Made by a program: the position numbers and the translations under genes | Notes under the pieces: generated by a model | Database searches by the model: none | What the model saw: only the letters and a program-made list of their open reading frames with translations | Told to the model about the DNA's origin: nothing | Shown here: piece after piece, positions 26,214 to 34,971 of the stretch | How the letters are laid out: each line of letters begins with the position of its first letter | How positions within the stretch are numbered: position 1 is the first letter of the stretch | Source of the DNA: Armatimonadota bacterium | GTDB lineage: Bacteria; Armatimonadota; UBA10988 | Direction of reading: 5' to 3' | DNA length: 64,000 bases | Assembly (NCBI GenBank): GCA_016235455.1 | Contig: JACRKZ010000018.1 | Coordinates: forward strand, 62,001 to 126,000

Positions 26214-27815
26214 CTACAGACCTGCGTTCAGCAGGCGCGCGGCAGCGTCCTTCTGCGGCTTGGTCGGCTGCTCGCCCACGCCAAGGCGGTCGTAGACGAA
26301 CGCCACGTCCGGCCTGGGCTGACCATTGGCTACCGTGGCGACCGACCGCTTCGTCAGGCTGCGCACGGCGATGAGCCCGGCACGGTATTCGGCGGCCGGC
26401 GCCGCCAACGCCTGCACCTCCGGTGCGCCCAGGTTGACTTCGACGCCGGACAGGCAGGGCACAAAACTGGGCGTGCCCTCCCCGACCGCCGAAATCTGGG
26501 CATCGACCGCGCCCATCGCGCTCACCGTCGAGATGTCGAACCCGTTGATGGCCGCGGGGAACAAGCCGGCCAGCGTGCTCACAGCGCCCAGGTCGACCCC
26601 TAGGATCTGGATCTCCATCGATGTGCGCGCGTTCTCGACTGTCGCCTTAGCCGCGATCACCAGCGCGTCGACCGAGTTCTCCGAGGAGACGAAGCGGATG
26701 AACGTCTGGAATCCTCGCGCGTAGCGCTCATTCAAGATCAGGCTGTTGGCCTGGCCGGGGCAGCCGTATTCCTGGAGAAAGCCGTAACGGCAGTAGCGCG
26801 CGCTGGACTTGGAGGAGACATCCACCAGCCCCGCCGCGCCGGCCGCCAAAGCCAGGCTGGCGCTCACCTCGCTGAAGTAGGTCCTGTGGTTCGGCGGACC
26901 CACCAGCACCGCGGGCCAGGCGCCGATGCGGATGCGGTCTGGGTTGGCGGTCAGGCGCTCCAGGGCAGGAACGACTCCGTTCTCCCGCACATAGGGCGGC
27001 ACATCGACCATCCACGGCACCAGCTGATCCCGAGCATCGGGCATTGGCTTGGTGCCACCCAGGATCTCCGTGGCGCGCTGCTTCTGTAGGGTGGTAGGCT
27101 TACGGTCCGGGCGGACGCCCAACCGGTGGTAGATGGCTGCCACGGACAGCGCGTCGACCGTCAACGGGCAACGGCGCACGGCATCCCACGGCAACCCCGG
27201 CGAGGCCGTGGCCTCCTCGGCGCTCCAGCCCTTTGCCAGGCTGTTGAGCGCCCAGCAAGCGGTCTCTAGCGGGTCGTACTCCGTGGGCGACAGCTCGAAC
27301 ACGGCTCCGGGCTGAGCGGCCGGCGTCGCGTTGGCGGCATTCTCGACGCACCATTTGGTGGCCGTGCTGAACGCTTCGGCGAACGGCCGCACGCTGCTGG
27401 CGTTGAGCTGCGAGTTCCCCGCGGCCTGCACCGCCAAGGTGGCGTCGTTGGGCAGGCCGCGAGCGTCGGTCAGCACCTGGTTGCCCTTGCCCGCTACCTG
27501 CGCACTGGCCACAGCCGCACCGATGCTGCCATGGCCGTCCTGCGTGGCAATGCCGGCGATCAGCCACCGCCCACACGCATAGTCCTGCTGCGTGACGTCG
27601 GTGAAGATCACCGGATGCGTCGATGAGATCTCCAAGGTGTAGCGCGCCACGGCAGCGCTGACCTTGCCGATGTAGACCGCGTAGGCGGCGCTGACCGAGG
27701 ACTCGATGTCCATCGACATCACCGCCACCCTGGTGTACGGGTAGTACCACCTGCCGTTCACCTTCGCGGGAACTACCGGAGGGATGTTTCCGGGAGTGAG
27801 TGGGCACTGCTGCAT
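26214..27815 (-). CDS. Unrecognised protein with two copies of a YxRLGV repeat
   Basis: 533 aa from the ATG at 27815, which has GGAG six bases upstream; the frame also has an ATG at 27827. I do not recognise the family. No signal peptide or membrane helix is evident. A 30-residue motif occurs twice: VAAIYHRLGVRPDRKPTTLQ with KQRATEIL following (about residues 225-255), and VAFVYDRLGVGEQPTKPQ with KDAAARLL following, which forms the very C-terminus. The middle has an Ala/Gly-rich region (LALAAGAAGLVDVSS) and several Cys residues (CRYGFLQEYGC). The start of the protein (RWYYPYTRVAVMSMDIESS) looks like a folded beta-rich domain. It is transcribed divergently from a sugar oxidoreductase, with a 159-bp gap. 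Confidence 0.7.
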   Translation of the reverse strand: MQQCPLTPGNIPPVVPAKVNGRWYYPYTRVAVMSMDIESSVSAAYAVYIGKVSAAVARYTLEISSTHPVIFTDVTQQDYACGRWLIAGIATQDGHGSIGAAVASAQVAGKGNQVLTDARGLPNDATLAVQAAGNSQLNASSVRPFAEAFSTATKWCVENAANATPAAQPGAVFELSPTEYDPLETACWALNSLAKGWSAEEATASPGLPWDAVRRCPLTVDALSVAAIYHRLGVRPDRKPTTLQKQRATEILGGTKPMPDARDQLVPWMVDVPPYVRENGVVPALERLTANPDRIRIGAWPAVLVGPPNHRTYFSEVSASLALAAGAAGLVDVSSKSSARYCRYGFLQEYGCPGQANSLILNERYARGFQTFIRFVSSENSVDALVIAAKATVENARTSMEIQILGVDLGAVSTLAGLFPAAINGFDISTVSAMGAVDAQISAVGEGTPSFVPCLSGVEVNLGAPEVQALAAPAAEYRAGLIAVRSLTKRSVATVANGQPRPDVAFVYDRLGVGEQPTKPQKDAAARLLNAGL

Positions 27816-27974
27816 CATCTTCTCCATTCGAGTCGTGAATAACGTCAGGCACCCTATCTTCAGGATACGCCGTTACTCTTGAGACTCCTCCTTGGCAGCG
27901 CAGGATTCTCCGCGAACCGTGAGCCGGGCAGGACCCGCCGACCGGCCGCCGAACCGTCGCGGCGGAGCACTGAT

Positions 27975-28934
27975 ATGCTGCGTATCTCCCTCGTCTCCGC
28001 CGCGACGTACGGACAACACGAGCGCACCATCGGCTCGTTCCACGGCACCGCCTTCTCGACCGCCTTCAATGGCTGGGACGAAGCGGCCGCGCAGTCGTTT
28101 GGCGGCACCTTCGTGCGCGCTGGCCGACGACTGGAGGGCGCGCGCGTGGTAAAGGTCTGGGATCCTGACCGCGACGCCGCCGAACGGCTGGCCCGCTCCT
28201 GCCACATCGACCAGGTGGTCGACTCACCCGAAGCCGCCGCGGAGGGTGTCGACGCGCTCATCGTCGTCGACGACGGCTCGCGCGAGCAGTGGAGGCTGGC
28301 CCTGCCGGCCTTGGCCAAGGGTCTGCCGGTGTTCATCGACAAGCCGCTGGCCGTACGCGCCGCCGAGGCGCGGGCGGTGCTCGACTTCGCCGCCGCGCAC
28401 CAGGCGCCGGTCATGTCGGCCTCGTCGCTGCGCTACGTGCCCGACATCCAGGCGCTGCGGGCCGAGGCCGGCGCACTGGGCAACGTCTCGATGGCCACCA
28501 CCATCTGCGGCAACGAATTGGTCTACTACGGAATCCACGCGCTGGAGATGGCCTACGAGGTGCTGGGCGACGCCATGCGCGGGCAGGCGCGGTCGGTGCT
28601 CAATGTCGGCCAGGACGGTCGGAACATCTGCCGTGTGCGCTATGCCAGCGGGCTGGACCTGGTGCTGATGGTGGCCGAAGGCGAGTACATGCAGGCCAGC
28701 TACCAGCTGAGCGTGTTCGGCCGGTCGGGCTGGCGGACGGTGCAACCCGACCTGACCGACCTGTATTACTTCCTGCTCGAACGCTTCCTGGACCTCGTGC
28801 GCGGCGGCCAGCCGCCCGTGTCGATCGACGAGATGCACGAGGTCATCGCCGTGCTCGAAGCCGGCAAGCGATCCCTGGCCATCGGCGCCGAGGTCGACGT
28901 GCGCGCTGTGTTGGCCGAGCGTCAGGCGCTGTGA
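27975..28934 (+). CDS. Gfo/Idh/MocA family oxidoreductase
   Basis: 319 aa from ATG 27975, preceded by GGAG at 8 nt; upstream in-frame codons lack a site. The N-terminus is atypical: MLRISLVSAATYGQHERTIGS has no clean GxGxxG, so nucleotide binding may be altered. Later blocks fit the family: VDALIVVDDGSREQW, VFIDKPLAV (EKP replaced by DKP), and GNELVYYGIHALEMAYEVLG, where GxxH aligns with the catalytic His region. The reaction and substrate are unknown. It faces the next oxidoreductase head to tail with only 2 bp between the two stops. Confidence 0.75.
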   Translation: MLRISLVSAATYGQHERTIGSFHGTAFSTAFNGWDEAAAQSFGGTFVRAGRRLEGARVVKVWDPDRDAAERLARSCHIDQVVDSPEAAAEGVDALIVVDDGSREQWRLALPALAKGLPVFIDKPLAVRAAEARAVLDFAAAHQAPVMSASSLRYVPDIQALRAEAGALGNVSMATTICGNELVYYGIHALEMAYEVLGDAMRGQARSVLNVGQDGRNICRVRYASGLDLVLMVAEGEYMQASYQLSVFGRSGWRTVQPDLTDLYYFLLERFLDLVRGGQPPVSIDEMHEVIAVLEAGKRSLAIGAEVDVRAVLAERQAL

Positions 28935-28936
28935 TC

Positions 28937-29983
28937 TCAGGCGCGGGCCGCGATCGTCACCGGACGGCCACCGTGGGCGCTGTCGTAGACGGCCTCGCCG
29001 ATGCGTAGCGCCTCGTAGCTGTCCCACAGGTCCGGCCCGCTGTGCTCGCGGCCCAGGCAGCGTAGCGCGAAGTGGCGGGTCTCGCCCAGGTAGCCATACT
29101 GCTCGCGACTGTTGTTCACGCCAGTCCAACTCGGGCGATAGTCGAGGCTGAATGGGCCAGTGCCGGGCACGGCGGTTGACCAGTCGGTCGCCGGCAGCCA
29201 GCGCACGGTGCGCATGTCCTCGACCTGCACACACTGGCCCGCGCCGTACACCTCCAGCCGCTCCTGGATGTCGCGGAAGCCCTGGGTGTTCTCGTAGCAG
29301 TTCAGGTTGATCTGGCCCACGGCGCCGCTGCGGTAGCGCAGGTGGATCAGGTAGGCGCAGCGGCCTTCGCCGGCCTCGTGGAAGATCGCGCTGACCTCGG
29401 CCACCTCGCCGCCGACCCAGCGGGCCAGATCGAAGATGTGCACGCACTGGCCGATCAGGAACGCCCGGTGGTAGCTGTCGATGCCCCACAGCTCGGGATA
29501 GGGCCCCTGGCCGAACTTGATGGACACCAGGTGCGTCGGCCCGAAATCCGGCCGCGCCTGGATCTCCTGGGTCACGCGGTAGACATGCGCGAAGCGTTTC
29601 ATGAACCCGCACTGGCCCCAGACACCGCGCGCCGCGGCCAGTTCGGCCAACTCGCGAGCCTGTGCGCTGGTCACGGCCGAGGGCTTCTCCGTGTAGACCG
29701 GCAGTCCGCGCTCGAGCACCATGGGCGCCAACTCGTACTGCTGCGGCGCCGGGCCGATAACGAAGACACCATCCAGTTCCTCGCGGTCGAGCATCTCCTC
29801 GGCGTTCTGGTAGCAGCGCCGGGCGCCAAAGTTCCGCCCGGCACGCTCGGCGCGTTCGCCGACCACATCGCATACAGCCGCCAGGTCGATCTCCGGGATC
29901 GACGGCACGCAGGGCATGATGGACGTAGAGGCAAAGCCGCCGCAGCCAATGAATGCCAGGCGTGCACGGTCACGTTCAGCCAT
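28937..29983 (-). CDS. Gfo/Idh/MocA family oxidoreductase
   Basis: 348 aa with a canonical Rossmann start (ARLAFIGCGGFAS), the EKP motif in VYTEKPSAVT, and the catalytic-type block GQCVHIFDLARWVGG. A conserved beta-sheet domain follows (RYRSGAVGQINLNCYEN). Members act on inositols, sugars and their derivatives with NAD(P); the exact substrate is not visible. It follows the DUF885 peptidase gene by 21 bp on the same strand, so the two are probably cotranscribed, an odd pairing of a peptidase and a sugar enzyme. Confidence 0.85.
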   Translation of the reverse strand: MAERDRARLAFIGCGGFASTSIMPCVPSIPEIDLAAVCDVVGERAERAGRNFGARRCYQNAEEMLDREELDGVFVIGPAPQQYELAPMVLERGLPVYTEKPSAVTSAQARELAELAAARGVWGQCGFMKRFAHVYRVTQEIQARPDFGPTHLVSIKFGQGPYPELWGIDSYHRAFLIGQCVHIFDLARWVGGEVAEVSAIFHEAGEGRCAYLIHLRYRSGAVGQINLNCYENTQGFRDIQERLEVYGAGQCVQVEDMRTVRWLPATDWSTAVPGTGPFSLDYRPSWTGVNNSREQYGYLGETRHFALRCLGREHSGPDLWDSYEALRIGEAVYDSAHGGRPVTIAARA

Positions 29984-30004
29984 CGGAGCTCTCCTTGGCC
30001 TGTC

Positions 30005-31624
30005 TCAGGCCTCATCCAGGAACCGCCAGCCCCGCAGCGTCGCCTCGTCGAAGGGCAGGCCGAGCAGCAGCGCGCGGGCCGCGGCGATGGGCATGCAACC
30101 CGCGCGGATGAACCCGTCGTGGAACTGCCGCGGGGTCTGGCCCTGGGCCAGCGCTTCGCGGTAGGCACGCCTCACTTGCAGCCCGCCCAGCAGGTAGGCC
30201 GCCTGGTACAGCGCGTCGTAGTCGCCGCCGAGCGAGCGCCGCACCTCGCCGCGCGCGTTGTCTGGCTCATGGCCGACCTCGTGGATGAGCATTTCGACGC
30301 ACTGCTCGGCGCTGCGCAGGCCCAGGTGGAACTCGATCGAGAAGACGATACGCGCGGCGCGATGCAGCCGCCAGAACAGCATACCGACACGATTCTCCGG
30401 GCTTTGGGGGTAGCCGCGTTCGTACAGCAGCATCTCCCAGTGCAGCGGCCACCCTTCCACCCAGAACGGGTTGTAGAACAGCCGGCGGTGGGTGTTGAGC
30501 CGGTCGCCCCAGTACGATTGCATGAAGTGGCCGGGGATCAGCTCGTGCTGCACCGTGGCGCGGCAGAAGTGCCGGTTGTTGCCGCGCAGGCTCATCAGCT
30601 TGGCCTCGTGCGGCATCTCGCTGGTCGGGAATGAGATGATGATCTGCTCGCCGCCGAGGAAGAACGGGTTCACCTTCTGGCGCTCGGCGCTCATCATGCT
30701 CATTCGCCAACCATCGCGCGCCGTGTCGGGCACGGTCAGCAGGTCGTTGCCCTCCAGGTAGCCGATGGCCTCCACCGCCAGATCGCGCACCAGCGCCGGC
30801 TGCTGGCCCGGCGGCACATGGTCGTTCTTGACGCGCTCCAGCGCCGCGCGCCAGTCGTCGCCCAGCCCCATCTCAGCCGCCGCGGCGCGCAGTTCGCCCA
30901 GGCAGAAGTCCATCTGCGCGCGGCCCACGGCCACCAGTTCCTCAGGCTCATAGGGCACCCAGGTGGCGGCCAACTCCTCGACCAGGCCATGCCGGCCGAT
31001 GGGATCGCCGACGATGACCGCCTCGTCATCAAGCCCGGCCAGCCGCTTCTGCTCGTCGATGAAGGAGCCCAGCGCCTTGACCAGGGCGGCCATCGGCGCG
31101 GCGCACCACCAGCTGTAGAGCGGGTCGTAGCCGGCATAGAACGTGTCGAAGTCGGCCAGGGCCGTCTTCACCCGCTCTACCGCCTTGACCGCGCGGCTAC
31201 GCAGCACGGCGCTGACCTCGCCCGGCTCCGCGCTCTTGAGGCACGCCTCCGCCTGGCCGGCGGCCCGGGCCAGCACCTCCGCCGCGGCGCGGGGGTCGAG
31301 ATCGTCCATGCGGCGGCGCTGGTCGTCGAGCTGCGCCAGCGGCATCAGGAACGGCGCCAGCGGGGCGATCTCGCGCTGTCGGGTCAAGTCACGCTCCAGG
31401 CGATGGGCGTGCAAGTCGAGCCAGTTGAGCGCCAAGAGGCGGTCGAGCTGGTCGTCGCGCGCGAGGTCGACCGCGGGCAGCGCGTCGAGCCGCTGCCGCC
31501 AGCTGGATAGCAGGCGTTGCCCGCGCAGCGCCTGCTCGGGTGAGCACTCCAGCGAGAACTGACGGCCGAGCCACCGGAAGTCGGCAGCCAGCGCGGTCAG
31601 CAGGTCGGCCATTCGGTCAGACAT
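30005..31624 (-). CDS. DUF885 family metallopeptidase
   Basis: 539 aa from ATG 31624, which shares one base with the TGA of the gene before it (TGATG) and has GGAGG just upstream inside that gene; an in-frame GTG 12 bases earlier is less likely. The zinc site HExxPGH is seen as VQHELIPGHFMQ (His360, Glu361, His366), with a second conserved His region in EMLIHEVGHEPDNARGEVRR. DUF885 proteins are predicted zinc peptidases, usually larger and often exported; this one has no signal peptide. Substrate unknown. The coupled start suggests it works with the membrane protein upstream. Confidence 0.85.
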   Translation of the reverse strand: MSDRMADLLTALAADFRWLGRQFSLECSPEQALRGQRLLSSWRQRLDALPAVDLARDDQLDRLLALNWLDLHAHRLERDLTRQREIAPLAPFLMPLAQLDDQRRRMDDLDPRAAAEVLARAAGQAEACLKSAEPGEVSAVLRSRAVKAVERVKTALADFDTFYAGYDPLYSWWCAAPMAALVKALGSFIDEQKRLAGLDDEAVIVGDPIGRHGLVEELAATWVPYEPEELVAVGRAQMDFCLGELRAAAAEMGLGDDWRAALERVKNDHVPPGQQPALVRDLAVEAIGYLEGNDLLTVPDTARDGWRMSMMSAERQKVNPFFLGGEQIIISFPTSEMPHEAKLMSLRGNNRHFCRATVQHELIPGHFMQSYWGDRLNTHRRLFYNPFWVEGWPLHWEMLLYERGYPQSPENRVGMLFWRLHRAARIVFSIEFHLGLRSAEQCVEMLIHEVGHEPDNARGEVRRSLGGDYDALYQAAYLLGGLQVRRAYREALAQGQTPRQFHDGFIRAGCMPIAAARALLLGLPFDEATLRGWRFLDEA

Positions 31625-32385
31625 CACACCTCCCACGGTTCGGTCTTCGCCGCGCGTTCCGCCTCACGCAGTGCCGCCTGCGCGGCCTGAACATCGACGG
31701 TGGCTTGGATGGCATCCTCAGAGACCTCGTCGTTCATCTCCACGGCGATGCGCCGCACCTCTTCTTCGGTCGGCCCGCCGCGCTTGTCGCGCCAGGCCAT
31801 CTCCTCGGCGTAGGCTTGCTCAAACTCCGCGACGAAGTTCTCGGCCACCGCGGGTTTGCGGCCATCCGGCCGCACGGCCTCGGCCCACAGTTCCACGATG
31901 CGCGGCACATCGGCGCCAACTTCGATGGCCCGGTCCTTGCCCGGCATGGGGTCCAGTTTGTCCACATGCGGCGAGTTGGTGGCGGTCAGCCCGCCGCCGT
32001 CGGCGTAGCGCGTGACCACATCCACCCACACGCCCATGCCGGGATAGTCATAGACCACCGACCAGCTGGATTCGCCGGGGTTGACCAGCGCCTCGATGGT
32101 CAGGCCTGGCATGGCATCGACGGTATAGGCGCCAATCGGCTCGTGGCCAGCGGCCTGCAGGGCCTCGATCTGCCGAGCCACGGTCTGTGGCTCCGACCAC
32201 TCGGGCTCGGGCTCCGCAGCGAGGTGGATCTCAGCCGGGTTCATGCCCTGACCCAGCTCCTCCAGCCCCTCGGCCAGCCCGCCGAGCGCTTTGAGCAGCT
32301 TCCAGCGCAGGAACAGCAGCCCCAGGACGACCAGCGCGACGAGCCCAATCACCAACAGCAGGAACACCTTGATGACATCGCCCAT
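31624..32385 (-). CDS. Single-pass membrane-anchored protein of unknown function
   Basis: 253 aa from ATG 32385, with GGAGG five bases upstream; the longer frame to 32517 lacks a site and would overlap the next gene's start region. An N-terminal helix (VFLLLVIGLVALVVLGLLFL) anchors the protein, and the rest is soluble and acidic, with a globular domain (GAYTVDAMPGLTIEALVNPGESSWSVVYDYPGMGVWVDVVTRY) and a charged helical end (GPTEEEVRRIAVEMNDEVSEDA). I do not recognise the family. It is translationally coupled to the DUF885 peptidase, so a role in positioning or modulating it is possible. It is divergent from the ABC transporter genes with 106 bp between starts. Confidence 0.75.
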   Translation of the reverse strand: MGDVIKVFLLLVIGLVALVVLGLLFLRWKLLKALGGLAEGLEELGQGMNPAEIHLAAEPEPEWSEPQTVARQIEALQAAGHEPIGAYTVDAMPGLTIEALVNPGESSWSVVYDYPGMGVWVDVVTRYADGGGLTATNSPHVDKLDPMPGKDRAIEVGADVPRIVELWAEAVRPDGRKPAVAENFVAEFEQAYAEEMAWRDKRGGPTEEEVRRIAVEMNDEVSEDAIQATVDVQAAQAALREAERAAKTEPWEV

Positions 32386-32491
32386 GACGGCCTCCTGCCC
32401 CGCGCCATACGATTCGGCGCATGGGATTCCTCCCTTCGGAAGGAGACCGCTCAGCCACGCCGAACCGACCCGGCCGAGAGGAGTCGACTCG

Positions 32492-33991
32492 ATGCCCCTG
32501 TTGCGGGCCGCCGACATTGAGAAGCACTACCCGGGGGTGCGCGCGCTGGCTGGCGTAACGTTTGAGGTCGAAGCGGGTGAAGTCCACGCGCTGATCGGCG
32601 AGAACGGTGCAGGCAAGTCGACGCTGATCAAAATCATCACCGGCGCGGTCACGCCCGATGCCGGCACGCTGTCGCTCGATGGCGAGCTTCTGGTCGACCA
32701 CAACCCACAGACCGCCAAGGCACGCGGTATCGCCGCCATCTACCAGCAGCCCGCCCTGTTCGGCACGCTCACCGTGGCCGAGAACCTCGCGTTGGGGTTG
32801 GAGGGTGCGGGCCTGTGGCGCCGCGTCGACTGGCGCGAGCGACGCCGCCGCGCGCAGGAGTTGCTGGACCGCGTCGGCGCGCGCATCGATCCCGACGCGC
32901 TGGCCGGCTCACTCTCGATGCCCGAGCAGCAGTTGGTCGAGATCGCCCGCGCCCTGGGCGCCAAGGCCCGCGTGCTCATCCTCGACGAGCCTACCGCCTG
33001 CCTGCCCGAGGGCGAGGTGGAGCGCCTCTTTGCCCTACTGGCCGAGCTCAAGGCGGCCGGCGTGGGGCTCATCTACATTTCCCACCGCCTCGACGAGCTG
33101 GCCCAGTTGGCCGACCGCGTCACAGTGTTGCGCGACGGTCAGTATGTCACGACGCGGGCCATGAGCCAGGTGGACAAGCCCGAGCTCATCCGGCTCATGG
33201 TCGGGCGCGAGCTGAGCGGCGAGTCCAACGCGCCGGCGCGGCCCGCGGGCGCGCCGCTGCTGCAGCTCAGCGGCCTGGGCTGCGCGGTCAACGGCGTCCA
33301 TGATGTCGATCTGACCATCCGCCGCGGCGAGATCCTTGGGCTGGCCGGCCTGGTCGGCTCGGGCCGCACGGAGTTGGCGCGCATCCTCTTCGGCCTGACG
33401 CCCGCCGATGCCGGCACGATGGCCTGGGACGGCCAGCCGGTGCGGCTCGAGACCCCAGCGCAAGCCATGGCCCAAGGCATCGCCTACGTGCCGGAGGACC
33501 GCCGCCGCCATGGCGTGGTGGGCCCGTTGTCGGTGACGGCCAACACGGCACTGACCGTGCTCGACCGGCTGGCCAAGGGCGGCCTGGTCGATGCCCGGCG
33601 CGAGGAGGATCTGGCCGTGGACCTGGGCCAGCGGCTGGACCTGCGCGCGGCCTCCATCCACACCACCGTGGGCACTCTGTCGGGCGGCAATCAGCAGAAG
33701 GTGGCGCTGGCGCGCTGGCTGGCCGCCGAGCCGGAGCTGTTCATCGTCGATGAGCCGACCCAGGGCATCGATGTCGGCGCCAAGAGCGAGATCCACCGCA
33801 TACTGGGCGACCTGGCCGCGGCGGGCAAGGCGGTGCTGGTGGTGTCGTCCGACATGCCTGAAGTGCTGGCCGTCAGCGATCGCGTGGCAGTCATGCGCGA
33901 AGGCACCGTGGTCGGTACGCTGGCGCGCGGCGAAGCCACCCAGGAGCGCATTCTGGCGCTGGCGCTGGGCGGGGCGGAGGTGGTCGGATGA
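32492..33991 (+). CDS. rhaT: Sugar ABC transporter ATP-binding protein, rhamnose/ribose (CUT2) type
   Basis: 499 aa from ATG 32492, with GAGAGGAG eight bases upstream. It contains two tandem nucleotide-binding domains as in RbsA, MglA and RhaT. First domain: Walker A GENGAGKST (36-44), signature LSMPEQQLVEIAR, Walker B VLILDEPT. Second domain: degenerate Walker A GLVGSGRTEL, signature LSGGNQQKVALARWL, Walker B LFIVDEPTQGIDVGAK. The unequal domains are normal for CUT2 ATPases. It powers import through the two permeases that follow, overlapping the first by 4 bp (ATGA). The symbol is chosen because the binding protein of this operon resembles RhaS; rhamnose specificity is inferred. Confidence 0.9.
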   Translation: MPLLRAADIEKHYPGVRALAGVTFEVEAGEVHALIGENGAGKSTLIKIITGAVTPDAGTLSLDGELLVDHNPQTAKARGIAAIYQQPALFGTLTVAENLALGLEGAGLWRRVDWRERRRRAQELLDRVGARIDPDALAGSLSMPEQQLVEIARALGAKARVLILDEPTACLPEGEVERLFALLAELKAAGVGLIYISHRLDELAQLADRVTVLRDGQYVTTRAMSQVDKPELIRLMVGRELSGESNAPARPAGAPLLQLSGLGCAVNGVHDVDLTIRRGEILGLAGLVGSGRTELARILFGLTPADAGTMAWDGQPVRLETPAQAMAQGIAYVPEDRRRHGVVGPLSVTANTALTVLDRLAKGGLVDARREEDLAVDLGQRLDLRAASIHTTVGTLSGGNQQKVALARWLAAEPELFIVDEPTQGIDVGAKSEIHRILGDLAAAGKAVLVVSSDMPEVLAVSDRVAVMREGTVVGTLARGEATQERILALALGGAEVVG

Positions 33992-34971
33992 AGTCTGCCG
34001 ACCGACGAGTGCTGACCGTTGCGGGCGTGCTGGGAGTCCTGCTGCTCGGCCTGGCCGTGGCGGCGCCCGGCTTTTTCCAACTGGGTAATCTGCGCGACCT
34101 GATCGTCGACAACTCGCTGGTACTGCTGCCGGCACTGGGCATGACCGCGGTCATCCTGTGCCACGAGATCGACCTGTCCGTCGGTTCGATCTTCGGTGTG
34201 TGTTGTGTGGTGGCGGGCGGACTGGCCCAGGCCGGCTTCCCCATGCCGGCACTGCTGCTGCTCATCCCGCTGCTCGGCGCGGCCTTTGGCGCACTCAACG
34301 CAGGGCTCGTGGTCGGCTTGGGCGTGCCGTCCATGATCGCCACGCTGGCCACCATGGTCGGCATTCGCGGCGCGCTCCAGTGGTTCACCCAGGGCGCCTG
34401 GGTCAATGACCTGCCCGCCGGCTTCCAGTGGTTCGGCCTCGGCCAGGCCGCCGGCCAGGCGTTGTTGGTTCTCGTGGCCGCGGCGCTCTGGCTGGCCTTG
34501 AGCTGGATGTTCGGGCAGGTGGCCGCCGGGCGCGCGCTGTACGCCGTCGGCGCCGATGCCGACGCGGCGAGGCTGGTCGGCATACGGCCCAAGGCGGTGG
34601 TCAGCGGCGCCTTCGTCTCGCTCGGTGCCCTGGCCGGCCTGGCGGCACTGCTGTCGTCGGCGCGCTTCACCTCCATTCAACCCAGCGCGGGCACGGGCAT
34701 GGAGTTGCAGGTCATCGCCTGCGTGGTGGTTGGCGGCACGTCCATTCTCGGTGGCCGCGGCGGCCTGACCGGCACGCTGCTGGGCGTGGCACTGCTTGGC
34801 GTCATCGCCACCACGCTCATCTTCCTGCATGTCAACCCGGCCTGGGAGAAGGCCATCCAAGGCGCCATCATCCTCGTCGCCATGCTGGGCGCGCGCTCAC
34901 ACAGCGTCGACCGCCTGCCGGCGGAGCGACCGGTGGCCGGCCGCGTGCCTGGGAAGGTGGTGAGGCCATGA
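33988..34971 (+). CDS. rhaP: Sugar ABC transporter permease, CUT2 (RbsC/RhaP) family
   Basis: 327 aa, starting inside the ATPase stop (ATGA). Eight or more hydrophobic segments are visible, with the family pattern ALGMTAVILCHEIDLSVGSIFG, the signature GVPSMIATLATMVGIRG and GGTSILGGRGGLTGTLLG near the end. It forms half of the membrane channel for sugar import with the next gene. Its stop overlaps the start of that permease by 4 bp, so the three genes are translationally coupled. Confidence 0.88.
   Translation: MKSADRRVLTVAGVLGVLLLGLAVAAPGFFQLGNLRDLIVDNSLVLLPALGMTAVILCHEIDLSVGSIFGVCCVVAGGLAQAGFPMPALLLLIPLLGAAFGALNAGLVVGLGVPSMIATLATMVGIRGALQWFTQGAWVNDLPAGFQWFGLGQAAGQALLVLVAAALWLALSWMFGQVAAGRALYAVGADADAARLVGIRPKAVVSGAFVSLGALAGLAALLSSARFTSIQPSAGTGMELQVIACVVVGGTSILGGRGGLTGTLLGVALLGVIATTLIFLHVNPAWEKAIQGAIILVAMLGARSHSVDRLPAERPVAGRVPGKVVRP

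Noticed and set aside
34428..34967. N-terminal extension of the fused permease frame upstream of 34968
   Set aside because: This stretch overlaps the first permease in another frame and lacks permease motifs; ATG 34968 overlaps the previous stop as ATGA.
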